DNA of 59,813 nt from Clostridia bacterium (GCA_016287565.1 JAEFAM010000002.1:71648-131460); one strand, 5' to 3'. Positions 27,181-35,989 are shown, numbered from the stretch's first letter. Notes: generated from the sequence alone by a model not told the origin. Translations and numbers: made by a program.

Positions 27181-28014
27181 TTACTTTCCGTTTCTTCTTC
27201 TGACGATCATCTTGTCAGAAGCTTTCTTCTTATGCCTGGTCTTGTATCCCAGAGTGGGTTTGCCCCAGGGAGTGACAGGGCTGGGCATACCGACGGGGGA
27301 TTTGCCTTCGCCGCCGCCGTGGGGGTGATCCACAGGGTTCATTACCACGCCGCGTACGTGAGGACGGATGCCCATCCATCTCTTGCGGCCGGCTTTGCCG
27401 AGGCTGATGTTCTCGTGATCGGAGTTGCCCACGGTTCCGATAGTGGCCTTGCAGCCGATGGGGACCATGCGGACTTCGCCGGAGCCGAGACGTACGGAGG
27501 CGTAAACGCCTTCCTTGGCCATCAGCTGAGCGCTGGCGCCGGCGCTGCGGACGAGCTGCGCGCCTTTACCGGGCTTCATCTCGATATTGTGGATGACGGT
27601 ACCTACGGGGATGTCGGAGAGCGGAAGGGCGTTGCCGGGTTTGATGTCGGCGCCTTTGCCGGACTCGACGGTGTCGCCTACGTTCAGTCCCTGAGGATGA
27701 AGGATGTATCTCTTCTCTCCGTCAGCGTAAACGAGCAGGGCGATGTTGGCCGAGCGGTTGGGATCGTACTCGATGGAAGCGACTTTTGCGGGGATGCCGT
27801 CTTTGTTGCGCTTGAAGTCGACGATCCTGTACTGTCTCTTGTTGCCGCCGCCGTGATGACGCACCGTGATGCGTCCGTAGGAGTTCCTGCCGGCGTTCTT
27901 CTTTACGGAAGACATGAGCGTCTTGATCTCGCTCTTGCCGGTGATCTCTTCGAAAGTGGAGACGGTCATCTGCCTTCTGGCAGGTGTGGTCGGATTATAT
28001 TTCTTAATACCCAT
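27181..28014 (-). CDS. rplB: 50S ribosomal protein L2
   Basis: L2 is needed for subunit joining and peptidyl transfer. The 277-residue product starts [20 protein letters not shown] and contains the conserved [17 protein letters not shown] segment with the key His. It ends [19 protein letters not shown]. It is between rplW and rpsS. Confidence 0.98.
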   Translation of the reverse strand: MGIKKYNPTTPARRQMTVSTFEEITGKSEIKTLMSSVKKNAGRNSYGRITVRHHGGGNKRQYRIVDFKRNKDGIPAKVASIEYDPNRSANIALLVYADGEKRYILHPQGLNVGDTVESGKGADIKPGNALPLSDIPVGTVIHNIEMKPGKGAQLVRSAGASAQLMAKEGVYASVRLGSGEVRMVPIGCKATIGTVGNSDHENISLGKAGRKRWMGIRPHVRGVVMNPVDHPHGGGEGKSPVGMPSPVTPWGKPTLGYKTRHKKKASDKMIVRRRNGK

Positions 28015-28032
28015 AATTCACGTCCTCCTGCA

Positions 28033-28386
28033 TCACTGAGCAAAACCGTAATCTTCGATAACGGATTTGTACTTCTTGGTCTTCTTCTCGCCGTCGACGG
28101 TGTATTCAAGCGTCTTGGGATCGGTGTCGATGCGGACAACGGCTTTCTTCCACTTGGGAGTGTATCCGATGATCGCTCCGCCGCCGCCGTTCCTGGTGCG
28201 CTTCTTGCCGTCGTAGCGCGTGGTGTTGACGGACAGCACCTTTACGCTGAAGATCTTCTCTACGGCGTTCTTAATGTCAATCTTTGTGGCAGCGTTGTTG
28301 ACCACAAACGTGTACTGTCCCAGAGCCGCTGCTTCTGTGCTTTTCTCAGTTATGTGCGGACGGACAATGATATCATACTCGTTCAT
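28033..28386 (-). CDS. rplW: 50S ribosomal protein L23
   Basis: L23 is the docking site for trigger factor and SRP at the tunnel exit. The 117-residue protein reads MNEYDIIVRPHITEKSTEAA and NAVEKIFSVKVLSVNTTRYD. It is about 15-20 residues longer than usual because of a lysine-rich C-terminus (VDGEKKTKKYKSVIEDYGFA). Its ATG overlaps the rplD stop by 4 bases (ATGA). Confidence 0.96.
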   Translation of the reverse strand: MNEYDIIVRPHITEKSTEAAALGQYTFVVNNAATKIDIKNAVEKIFSVKVLSVNTTRYDGKKRTRNGGGGAIIGYTPKWKKAVVRIDTDPKTLEYTVDGEKKTKKYKSVIEDYGFAQ

Positions 28387-29006
28387 GCGTACACCTCCGA
28401 AATCTTGCTGAGTGCGTCGACGGTAACAATGAGCTTTTCATGGCGGAGTATGTCGTACACGTTGATGGTGTTCACATACGCGGTGTCGAAAGCCGGAATG
28501 TTGGCCGAGGACCTTACGACGTTCTCGTCTCTGCCGGGGATGACCAGCAGCGCGGAATCGTCAACCTTAAGGTTGTTCTTTACGGCAACCATGTTCTTGG
28601 TCTTGTGGCTGTCAAGCTTGAGATCCTTGACAACGATGACGTTGCCGTCAATGGCTTTGGTGGTAAGCGCGGATTTGAGGGCGTTCCTCTTCACCTTCTT
28701 GGGGATTGTGAAGCTGTAGTCACGGGGAGAAGGTCCGAAAACGATGCCGCCGTGTCTCCACTGGGCGCTTCTGGTAGAACCCTGACGCGCGCAGCCGCCG
28801 CCCTTCTGGCGTCTGGGCTTGCGTCCGCCGCCGCTGACTTCGCTCTTGGTAAGAGTGGAGTGCGTTCCCTGACGGGCGTTGGCCTGCATGCAGACGAGCG
28901 CAGCGTGCATACAATAAGTATTTACTTCTAATCCGAAAATATTCTGGTCGAGCTCGATCTCGTCCACGATATTTCCCTGCATATCGAATACGTTAACTTT
29001 AGACAT
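28383..29006 (-). CDS. rplD: 50S ribosomal protein L4
   Basis: L4 lines the tunnel and in Gammaproteobacteria regulates the S10 operon by attenuation. The 207-residue product has KVNVFDMQGNIVDEIELDQN, the extended loop GGGRKPRRQKGGGCARQGST and GIVFGPSPRDYSFTIPKKVK. It lies between rplC and rplW. Whether it controls the terminator-like leader upstream of rpsJ here is unknown. Confidence 0.97.
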   Translation of the reverse strand: MSKVNVFDMQGNIVDEIELDQNIFGLEVNTYCMHAALVCMQANARQGTHSTLTKSEVSGGGRKPRRQKGGGCARQGSTRSAQWRHGGIVFGPSPRDYSFTIPKKVKRNALKSALTTKAIDGNVIVVKDLKLDSHKTKNMVAVKNNLKVDDSALLVIPGRDENVVRSSANIPAFDTAYVNTINVYDILRHEKLIVTVDALSKISEVYA

Positions 29007-29025
29007 TTATGCTTCCTCCTTCCGA

Positions 29026-29661
29026 TCAGGCCTTGACCGATTCGGCGATCTCGAGAAGAGCGCCCTTCGGACCGGGAACCGCGCCTTTGATAAGGAGCAG
29101 GTTGCGTTCGCCGTCAACTTTAACGACAGTCAGATTCTGTACGGTGACCGTATCGGAACCCATATGTCCGGGCATGTGCTTGCCGGGCATTACGCGGCCG
29201 GGGTCGGTGTTGGGACCCATGGAGCCGAGGCCTCTGTGATACTTGGAACCGTGGGTGATGGGGCCGATCTTGTTGCCGTAGCGTTTGATGGTGCCGGCAT
29301 AGCCCTTGCCCTTGGAAGTTCCGCGCACGTCGACGGCGTCTCCGTCGGAGAACATCGCGGCAACGGAAATTTCCTGTCCGACTTCGAATTCGTCAGCGTT
29401 TTCGGCTCTGAATTCTTTAAGATGTTTGTAGCCCTTCTTCATGTCAAGCTTTTCGAACACGCCGCGCTCGGGCTTGTTCAGCTTGTTGAGCTCGGTCTCG
29501 CCGAAGCCGATGCGCACCGCGCAGTAGCCGTCGGTCTCTTCGCTCTTTTTCTGTACCACCGCGCAGGGGCCCGCCTGCACGACGGTAACCGGAGTGCAGG
29601 TACCGTCTTCCGCGAATATCTGCGTCATTCCGATCTTAGTTCCTAAAATAAACTTCTTCAT
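29026..29661 (-). CDS. rplC: 50S ribosomal protein L3
   Basis: L3 helps shape the peptidyl transferase centre. The 211-residue protein begins MKKFILGTKIGMTQIFAEDG and contains the central loop THGSKYHRGLGSMGPNTDPG and VMPGKHMPGHMG. The ATG has a strong GGGAGG site. A 157-base gap separates it from rpsJ; it holds short hairpins but no gene and no clear promoter. Confidence 0.97.
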   Translation of the reverse strand: MKKFILGTKIGMTQIFAEDGTCTPVTVVQAGPCAVVQKKSEETDGYCAVRIGFGETELNKLNKPERGVFEKLDMKKGYKHLKEFRAENADEFEVGQEISVAAMFSDGDAVDVRGTSKGKGYAGTIKRYGNKIGPITHGSKYHRGLGSMGPNTDPGRVMPGKHMPGHMGSDTVTVQNLTVVKVDGERNLLLIKGAVPGPKGALLEIAESVKA

Positions 29662-29818
29662 CTAATTACCTCCCTGGTTATTGGTTCCGCCGCTCCGAAG
29701 CTTTCCGCCCGGGCGTCTTCCGGAACATGACCGGCTCTGTCCGAACTAAATGACAAAGCCTTTTGAAGAATCATACCTTTTCTTGCTGCTAACTTTCTTA
29801 GCTGTCCTTTGCTGCCGC

Positions 29819-30136
29819 TTACTGCTTCACTTTGATCTCGATGTCCACGCCTGCGGGCAGGTCAAGTCTCATCAGAGCGTCTACGGTCTTCGGAGAAGGC
29901 ATAAGGACGTCGATAAGTCTCTTATGGGTCCTCATCTCGAACTGCTCTCTCGCGTCCTTATATTTATGAGGAGCGCGGAGGATGGTGACGATCTCTTTTT
30001 CCGTGGGAAGCGGAATGGGTCCGGAAACCATAGCGTCGGTCCTTCTGGCGGTGTCGACGATCTTCTGAGCCGCCTGGTCAAGGAGCTGGTGATCGTACGC
30101 CTTAAGTTTGATCCTGATTTTCTGCTTGTTTGCCAT
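29819..30136 (-). CDS. rpsJ: 30S ribosomal protein S10, first gene of the ribosomal super-operon
   Basis: S10 is in the 30S head and also takes part in transcription antitermination with NusB. The 105-residue protein starts [20 protein letters not shown] and ends [18 protein letters not shown] longer in-frame reading from 30211 was rejected, because the ATG at 30136 has AGAGG nine bases upstream and matches the family start. A leader of about 310 bases with a terminator-like hairpin lies between this gene and its likely promoter. Confidence 0.97.
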   Translation of the reverse strand: MANKQKIRIKLKAYDHQLLDQAAQKIVDTARRTDAMVSGPIPLPTEKEIVTILRAPHKYKDAREQFEMRTHKRLIDVLMPSPKTVDALMRLDLPAGVDIEIKVKQ

Positions 30137-30154
30137 ACATAATCCTCTCTTTCG

Positions 30155-30177
30155 CGGCGTCCCTGGCATTGGACGCC
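30155..30177 (-). promoter_or_regulatory. Hairpin directly before the rpsJ ribosome binding site
   Basis: GGCGTCC pairs with GGACGCC around a nine-base loop, ending about 5 bases before the AGAGG site of rpsJ on the minus strand. On the plus strand it is followed by T7, so it could also stop transcripts entering from the left. Confidence 0.5.
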
Positions 30178-30253
30178 CCTGTATTTTTTTGTTACGTATA
30201 ACAGCCGGCACATCAGATCAACCACTGCTTCGTGCGTTTCCTAACTGTCCCGT

Positions 30254-30302
30254 AAAAAAATCCAAATTGAAATATCCGAACTGTTACGGATTTCAAATTG
30301 GG
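30254..30302 (-). terminator. Attenuator-like terminator in the rpsJ leader
   Basis: On the minus strand CCAATTTGAAAT.CCG pairs with CGGATATTTCAATTTGG around an eight-base loop, with one mismatch and a two-base bulge, and is followed by ATTTTTTT. It lies downstream of the promoter candidate at 30454-30483 and 118 bases before rpsJ. A second small hairpin (CCGGTT/AACCGG) lies upstream at about 30358-30375. This arrangement suggests transcription attenuation of the ribosomal operon. Confidence 0.7.
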
Positions 30303-30453
30303 CCACACGGTAGACCGGACACGTGAGTGTCGTGAGCTGTAGTGCAAGGACTTGCCGCCCGGTTTCTCGAACCGGACATTCTCCATCGAAGTTACCTGCC
30401 TTTTCTCCGGCAGCAATCTCCGACTTCACAGTCTGTCAAGCCGCAACGGGCGA

Positions 30454-30483
30454 ATTCTACCATACCCCGCAGGGCAATTGCAA
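30454..30483 (-). promoter_or_regulatory. Likely promoter of the S10 super-operon
   Basis: Minus-strand TTGCAA (30483-30478), 18-base spacer ending in TATGG (extended -10) and TAGAAT (30459-30454). A/T-rich sequence lies upstream (30485-30525), which could act as an UP element. It is about 318 bases before the rpsJ start. Confidence 0.6.
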
Positions 30484-30587
30484 GCACTTTTTTATATTTT
30501 TTTAAAAATTTTTTTCGGGGGAAAATCAGGGGCGATTTGGTGTCAAAAAGGGCGTAAAAAGGGGGCCGAAGGGGGTGAAAGGGCAAT

Positions 30588-30765
30588 TTCGGCGGCGGCG
30601 AAGGCGGGAACGGGAGCGGCGGATTCGGTGTTGTGGTAAACGGTGGCGAAGGGGCGGCAAAGGCTGCGTAGGGGCGGCAACGGGAGCGGCGGATTCGGTG
30701 TCGTGGTACGCAGTGGCGATGAGGCGGCGAAAGCGGCGGAGGGGCGGCAATACAGCCCAGGGGAT
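30588..30765. repeat. GC-rich low-complexity region with a 70-bp tandem duplication
   Basis: The segment starting AACGGGAGCGGCGGATTCGG at 30609 recurs at 30679, a 70-base period, inside purine-rich sequence full of GGCGG. Short open frames on both strands here look like compositional artefacts. No function is visible. Confidence 0.6.
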
Positions 30766-30802
30766 CGTCGCCGTGGCACGGCTCTGCCTGTGAGCCTTAA
30801 CC

Positions 30803-31187
30803 GAACGCAAAACGCCCTAATTTTACCTCTTATCCCCTATTCCTGGGTGTTTGAAAGAAGGCCGCGCTATCTTCAGGCCGGAAATGAGCGCAAAACGCCC
30901 TGATTTTACCTCTTAACCCGGATTTCTGGGCGTTTGAAAGAGAGCGGCGCTGTCTCAAAGCCAGAAATGAACGCAAAACGCCCTGATTTTACCTCTTCCC
31001 CACGGATTCTGGGCGTTTGAAAGAGAGCGGCGCTGTCTCAAAGCCAGAAACGAGCGCAAAACGCCCTGATTTTACCTCTTAGCCCGGATTTCTGGGCGTT
31101 TGAAAGAAGGTGGCGCTGTCTCGAAGCCCGAAATGAGCGCGAAATACATAAAATATCCCTCCTTTTCCCAAATCTTATGTGTTTGAA
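30803..31187. repeat. 83-bp tandem repeat array with conserved inverted arms (5 units)
   Basis: Units begin at about 30805, 30888, 30971, 31054 and 31137, an exact 83-base period. Each unit has a left arm AAACGCCC, a loop of 27 bases and a right arm GGGCGTTT, then a second pair GCGCT/AGCGC that closes across the unit border. The fifth unit is diverged and its right arm lies in the last codons and stop of hemZ; its arms are AAATACAT and ATGTGTTT, so they still pair. Related units are at 57290-57520 and 59698-59813, all in the same orientation. They are not CRISPR-like, since nothing but repeat sequence separates the arms. Confidence 0.8.
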
Positions 31188-32617
31188 AAAAGGTCCCGCT
31201 TCCTGTCCGCCATCTCCTGCCACCGGGCAATATATTCCTCCACGCTCTTGACGTTGAACGCCCGCCGGATCACGCCCGGGGCAACGAATTTCGACACTCC
31301 TCCGGCTCCTGCGGCCAGTATCGTCTGATCCTCTTCCATAATATGTATATTGTACGGGCTCTCGTACCCGGGCAGGCAGTAGGCAACGTTCTCGTGATTG
31401 CCCAGCATGTTTTTCTGGCGGTACATATAATAGGGGCGCATTCCCCGCGCCGCGAGCCTTGCCGCAGCCGCTTCCACCATATTGCCCACGACGGAACTTT
31501 CCAGCATGTTCCTGCGCTCGTCCCTCTTAAGATCGGCGGCGCGCTTGACGCTGAGCGTGTGCACGGTGACGGATTCGGGGCCCAGCCGGGCGATCTCGTC
31601 CAGCGTATGCGAAAACATTTCCATATCTTCCCCCGGGAGGCCGCAAATGATATCCGTATTTATGTTGCCGAACCCGGCGGCCCTTGCCGCATCGAAGGCG
31701 TCAACAGTCTGCGCGGCGGTGTGCCTTCGGCCGATGAGCCTGAGCGTTCCGTCGTTCATAGTCTGAGGATTGATGCTGATCCTGCCGACTCCCGCGGACT
31801 TCATTGCCGCGAGCTTGACCGCCGTAATGCTGTCCGGGCGCCCGGCTTCCACGGAAAATTCACGCAGATGCTCCGAAGGCTCAATAAAGATCCTGACAAC
31901 TTCCGAAATGAACCGGGAGAATTGACCCTCGCCCAATGACGTGGGAGTGCCTCCGCCTATATAGACCGACTCGACTTTGAGAGCATTGTCCCGGATGATC
32001 TCCGCCGTCGCCTCCATCTCGGCCCGCAAAAGGTCAATATAAGTATCCACCGATTTTTTGTATTTTTCGATGGAATTGGACGTGAAGGAACAATATAAGC
32101 AGCGCGACGGACAAAAAGGTATTCCGATATATACGCCGATGCGGTCCGGATCCGCCGCCTGCATATCCAGGAACGGCTTCTGCCCCAGGGCGGTCTCCAG
32201 AGCCAGGGACGCTTTCTGCTCCGACGCCAGGTAGAACCCGGTGAGTTCCCGCATCACTTCGTCACGGGACAAGCCCTCCGACAGCAGCTGGTTCACTATC
32301 TTGGTAGGGCGAACGCCGGTGAGGCAGCCCCAGGGGGAACTGTAGCCGGTGATATCGCGCATCAATATATAGATATACCTCTCGAGGTCCTTGCTGTCGG
32401 AAAAGACCGGTATCTCTTCCCGAACGCCTTTCGCGCCGGTCCCTTCGGCATCTGCGCGGCCCTCGGCGCCTTCCGCAACGTCCTCTTCCGCCCGCAGCCA
32501 CATAGTCTCCTGCCACGGCACGAATTCAGGCATACCGCATGCGCCCCCGAATATCTGGAGCGCTTCGTAAGCGTGATAGTCCGGCTGATCTCCCGGATGA
32601 CCGAAATACAGTTTCAT
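31175..32617 (-). CDS. hemZ: Oxygen-independent coproporphyrinogen III oxidase-like protein HemZ
   Basis: This 480-residue radical SAM protein has the cluster motif CPSRCLYC (YIGIPFCPSRCLYCSF) near residue 175, followed by VESVYIGGGTPTSLGEGQF. It is the HemZ branch, which has an N-terminal domain of about 160 residues before the radical SAM core. It may act in heme synthesis or be a related radical SAM enzyme, since no other heme gene is visible. Its ATG overlaps the upstream MBL stop by 4 bases. The last codons lie inside a diverged copy of the 83-bp repeat. Confidence 0.88.
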   Translation of the reverse strand: MKLYFGHPGDQPDYHAYEALQIFGGACGMPEFVPWQETMWLRAEEDVAEGAEGRADAEGTGAKGVREEIPVFSDSKDLERYIYILMRDITGYSSPWGCLTGVRPTKIVNQLLSEGLSRDEVMRELTGFYLASEQKASLALETALGQKPFLDMQAADPDRIGVYIGIPFCPSRCLYCSFTSNSIEKYKKSVDTYIDLLRAEMEATAEIIRDNALKVESVYIGGGTPTSLGEGQFSRFISEVVRIFIEPSEHLREFSVEAGRPDSITAVKLAAMKSAGVGRISINPQTMNDGTLRLIGRRHTAAQTVDAFDAARAAGFGNINTDIICGLPGEDMEMFSHTLDEIARLGPESVTVHTLSVKRAADLKRDERRNMLESSVVGNMVEAAAARLAARGMRPYYMYRQKNMLGNHENVAYCLPGYESPYNIHIMEEDQTILAAGAGGVSKFVAPGVIRRAFNVKSVEEYIARWQEMADRKRDLFSNT

Positions 32618-33243
32618 ATCATATAAAGGATGGGATTTTCCAGCTTCTCGCGGCCGATGGTAGTGGCGGTGCCGTGGCCCGGATGGACCCTCGTTTCATC
32701 GGGAAGTTCGAACAGCCTGTCGATGGACCTTTTAAGCGTCAGCATATCTCCCCTGCCCAGATCCGTGCGGCCGAAGCTGTCGTAAAACAGCGTATCGCCG
32801 GAAAACAGGTGATCGCCCGTCAGCAGGCAGATGCCTCCCTCCGTGTGCCCCGGAGTGTGCAGGACCTTGACCTCCTCGCCGCCCAGCCGCAGCGTATCGC
32901 CTTCGCTTAGCATCAGCTCCGCCCTGGGGAAACGGCATTCGGACCCGAACAGCAGCGAACAGTTCAGCCTCGGATCCTCCATTATGGCGTCGTCCAGCGG
33001 GTGTATTGCCGTCAATGCCTCCGGAAACGCTTCGGCGTGTTCATCTATATAGAGCACGTGATCGTAGTGGGCGGGGGTCAACACGATATATTTCACCCGG
33101 AGCCCGCGATCGTTGGAAAACGCCAGCGGCCCGTCGGGAGGCCTGCCCACGTCGATCACGCAGGCCTCTTTCGAAACGTCGTCGTACAGCAGATATGTAT
33201 TCGAGCCCAGCAGCCCGTCAGTAAATCTCTTAAAATTTATCAT
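32614..33243 (-). CDS. MBL-fold metallo-hydrolase (glyoxalase II-like), altered metal motif
   Basis: The 209-residue protein has the MBL layout: LTPAHYDHV near residue 57, TPGHTEGGICLL, DHLFSGDTLFYDSFGRTDLG and the C-terminal VHPGHGTATTIG. Most relatives have HxHxDH in the first motif; here the first His is Pro (PxHxDH), which could arise by a single base change. The remaining ligands look intact. Relatives hydrolyse thioesters such as S-lactoylglutathione, but the substrate is unknown. It is between dtd and hemZ, coupled to both by ATGA overlaps, as in other clostridia. Confidence 0.85.
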   Translation of the reverse strand: MINFKRFTDGLLGSNTYLLYDDVSKEACVIDVGRPPDGPLAFSNDRGLRVKYIVLTPAHYDHVLYIDEHAEAFPEALTAIHPLDDAIMEDPRLNCSLLFGSECRFPRAELMLSEGDTLRLGGEEVKVLHTPGHTEGGICLLTGDHLFSGDTLFYDSFGRTDLGRGDMLTLKRSIDRLFELPDETRVHPGHGTATTIGREKLENPILYMI

Positions 33244-33704
33244 AGCCTGTCCGTGTCAAGAATGATTGTCACCGGCCCGTCGTTGACCAGCGACACCTTC
33301 ATGTCCGCTTGAAATATGCCCGTCTCTATATGGAGGCCGCGCTTCCTTAAATTGTCCACGAAATATTCGTACAGGGGCCTGGCGGCTTCCGGCGGCGCCG
33401 CGTCGATATAGGAAGGCCTGTTGCCGTGGCTCGTATCGGCGCACAGCGTAAACTGGCTGACCACCAGCATCTCCGGCTTCATGCCTCGGGCGTCGCAATA
33501 ATCGGGCAGGCTGAGGTTCATAACGCCCCTGTCGTCGTCGCAGATCCGGAGCGCCGTGAGTTTTTTGGCAAGCTTGTCCGCCTCCGCCTCTCCGTCGGAA
33601 CGGCGTATGCCCAGGAGCACGGCGAATCCCTGCCCTATCTCCCCCACGGTCTCTCCGTCCACTTTAACGTCCGCGCAAAGCACGCGCTGCACCACGGCTG
33701 TCAT
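33240..33704 (-). CDS. dtd: D-aminoacyl-tRNA deacylase
   Basis: DTD removes D-amino acids and glycine mischarged on tRNA. The 154-residue enzyme shows the two active-site motifs SQFTLCADTSHGNRPSY and NDGPVT (the cross-subunit Gly-Pro motif), and starts MTAVVQRVLCADVKVDG. It follows rel by 14 bases, the order seen in most Bacillota, and overlaps the MBL gene by 4 bases. Confidence 0.96.
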   Translation of the reverse strand: MTAVVQRVLCADVKVDGETVGEIGQGFAVLLGIRRSDGEAEADKLAKKLTALRICDDDRGVMNLSLPDYCDARGMKPEMLVVSQFTLCADTSHGNRPSYIDAAPPEAARPLYEYFVDNLRKRGLHIETGIFQADMKVSLVNDGPVTIILDTDRL

Positions 33705-33718
33705 AGCAAGTCCTTCCC

Positions 33719-35929
33719 TCAGTTGGCGCTTCTTCCCACGTCCACCACGTTCTCGATCCGCCTGATGCGCCTCACCAGCCTGTCAAGTTCGTCTCTTTCC
33801 GTGATCTCCACTTTAAGGTCAACAAGTTCGTAATTGTCCCTGGTCTTTCTGGCGTTGATGGCGGTCATCGACAGGTTGCAGTCGGCAACGGTCTTCACGA
33901 TGTCCATCAGCAGCGTGCGGCTGTCAACGGCCTTGACCCCGATCTGCACCACGTACGAGCTCTTCACTTTTTCAGCCCAGCGCACGTCGATCATGCGGTT
34001 GTCCCCCTCGGACAACGACACAATGTTGGGGCAGTCGGTCCTGTGCACCGAAACTCCTCTGCCCCGGGTAATATATCCCACGATGGAGTCTCCGGGCACC
34101 GGGTTGCAGCACCGGGACAGGCGCACCAGGCAGTTGTCAAGGCCCTTGACGATGACGCCTCCGGAACCGGCTCCGTACTCGTCCCCTGACCTGGCCGCCT
34201 GCTCCGCCTCCCGCTTCGCCGCGGCTTCTGCCTTTTTCAGCGCCCCTTCGTCTTTATCGTTCTGCTCTTTCTGATACTCGCTGTACAGGCTCCCCACGAA
34301 CTTCTGGGCGGAAACGTCTCCGAAACCGATGACGTTGTACATATCGTCCATAGAGCTGAAATGGTGGCGCTGGAGATGGGGCTGTATCCACTCGTCGCGC
34401 ATCACCTGGGCATTGCTGACGCCCAGGCGCTTGAGCTCACGCTCCACGGCTTCCTTTCCCCGCTCGATGTTCTCCTCACGGCGCTCCTTCTTGAACCACT
34501 GCTTGATCTTGCTCTTGGCCTCTGAACTTTTTACGATGTTCAGCCAGTCTCTCGAAGGGCCGCGGCCGGGAGCGGCGGAGGTTATAATCTCCACGAAATC
34601 GCCGGTCTTGAGCTTGTAGTTAAGCGGCTTGATCTCGCCGTTGACCTTGGCGCCGGTCATGCGGTTGCCGATGGCGCTGTGGATGGAATAGGCGAAATCG
34701 ATGGGCGTGGAACCGGTGGGAAATACCTTGACCTCGCCTTTGGGGGTGAACACGAATACCTCGTCTGTGAAAAGGTCCATCTTGAAGGTTTCCGCGAATT
34801 CGCTGGCGTCGTCGATGTCCTTCTGAGTCTCCAGCAGGTTCCTCACCCACTCCAGCTTCAGGTCCGTGTCCGTGGCCTTGTAGTCCATATCCTCCTTATA
34901 TTTCCAGTGCGCCGCGATCCCGTTCTCGGCCACTCTGTGCATCTCCCAGGTGCGTATCTGGGCCTCGAAAGGCTTGCCCCTGGGGCCGATCAGCGTGGTG
35001 TGCAGCGACTGGTACATATTAGGTTTGGGCATGGCGATATAATCTTTAAAACGCCCGGGAATAGGTTTGTAAAGTTCGTGGATGATGCCCAGCACAGTGT
35101 AGCATTCCTGCACCGTGTCAACGATCACGCGGATGGCCAGCAGGTCGTATATCTGCTCCAGCGTCTTGTTCTGGGTTATCATCTTGCGGTGGATACTGTA
35201 AAGGTGCTTGGGCCTGCCGTCCAGTTTCGCCTTGAGCCCGGCTTCGTCCAACTTTGCCTTGATCTCGGACAGCACGTTGGAGATGTAAGCTTCCTGCTCT
35301 TCCCGCTTCTGGTTGATCTGCTTTTCCAGGGAAGCGTACGCTTCGGGCTCCAGATATTTGAAGCACAGATCCTCCAGTTCCCACTTGATCTTGGTCATAC
35401 CGAGGCGGTGAGCCAGGGGGGTGTATATCTCCAGCGTCTCTCTCGCCTTGGTGATCTGTGAATCGGTATTGACGTACTGGAGGGTGCGCATATTGTGCAG
35501 CCGGTCCACCAGTTTTATGACTATGACGCGGATGTCCGACGCCATCGAAAGGAACATTTTGCGCAGGTTCTCGGCCTGCAGTTCCTCCTTGGTGGTCATC
35601 GGTATGTGTTTTAATTTGGTGACTCCGTCAACGAGATAGGCTATGTCCTGGCCGAATACGGCGGCCACCTGTTCGATCGTAACGTCCGTATCCTCCACGG
35701 TGTCGTGGAGCATTCCGGCAATTACGGTGGCAAGGTCCATATCCATATCCGCCAGCATGGACGCCACGGCAACGGGATGTACGATAAAAGGCTCTCCGGA
35801 CTTGCGCTTCTGGTCGTGATGGGCCTCGTCCGCCAGTTTATAAGCTTTTTCGAGCAGGGCAATATCGGCATTGGGATTATGCCTGAGGACTCTTGTTTTC
35901 AGGATCTCATACTCTTCGTTGACCGTCAT
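33719..35929 (-). CDS. relA: Bifunctional (p)ppGpp synthetase/hydrolase
   Basis: The 736-residue Rel protein makes and degrades the starvation signal ppGpp. Domains in order: HD hydrolase (HDTVEDTDV near 75, also KRKSGEPFIVHPVAVASML), synthetase (FKDYIAMPKPNMYQSLHTTL and EIQIRTWEMHRVAE-like AQIRTWEMHRVAENGIAAHW), TGS (VFTPKGEVKVFPTGSTPIDF), zinc-finger/conserved Cys region (CLVRLSRCCNPVPGD) and a C-terminal ACT domain. Both catalytic halves look complete. It lies in the operon recJ-relA-dtd-MBL-hemZ. Confidence 0.97.
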   Translation of the reverse strand: MTVNEEYEILKTRVLRHNPNADIALLEKAYKLADEAHHDQKRKSGEPFIVHPVAVASMLADMDMDLATVIAGMLHDTVEDTDVTIEQVAAVFGQDIAYLVDGVTKLKHIPMTTKEELQAENLRKMFLSMASDIRVIVIKLVDRLHNMRTLQYVNTDSQITKARETLEIYTPLAHRLGMTKIKWELEDLCFKYLEPEAYASLEKQINQKREEQEAYISNVLSEIKAKLDEAGLKAKLDGRPKHLYSIHRKMITQNKTLEQIYDLLAIRVIVDTVQECYTVLGIIHELYKPIPGRFKDYIAMPKPNMYQSLHTTLIGPRGKPFEAQIRTWEMHRVAENGIAAHWKYKEDMDYKATDTDLKLEWVRNLLETQKDIDDASEFAETFKMDLFTDEVFVFTPKGEVKVFPTGSTPIDFAYSIHSAIGNRMTGAKVNGEIKPLNYKLKTGDFVEIITSAAPGRGPSRDWLNIVKSSEAKSKIKQWFKKERREENIERGKEAVERELKRLGVSNAQVMRDEWIQPHLQRHHFSSMDDMYNVIGFGDVSAQKFVGSLYSEYQKEQNDKDEGALKKAEAAAKREAEQAARSGDEYGAGSGGVIVKGLDNCLVRLSRCCNPVPGDSIVGYITRGRGVSVHRTDCPNIVSLSEGDNRMIDVRWAEKVKSSYVVQIGVKAVDSRTLLMDIVKTVADCNLSMTAINARKTRDNYELVDLKVEITERDELDRLVRRIRRIENVVDVGRSAN

Positions 35930-35989
35930 GTTTTCACTCCCCTGCCGGGCGTAAGATCGTTGCCCGGAGCCGCTTCAAAAACGCGGGAG

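Noticed and set aside
26707-28719. Plus-strand open frame of 670 codons across the ribosomal genes
   Set aside because: It crosses several certain ribosomal protein genes on the opposite strand and resembles no protein.
29662-29818. Separate promoter or leader for rplC
   Set aside because: Short hairpins occur, but no -35/-10 pair or terminator was convincing.
30526-30810. Short Arg/Pro-rich open frames in the GC-rich repeat
   Set aside because: They arise from GGCGG-type low-complexity DNA with a 70-base duplication and have no coding signals.
30803-31187. CRISPR array
   Set aside because: The repeated unit is the full 83 bases with no unique spacers, and no cas genes are present.
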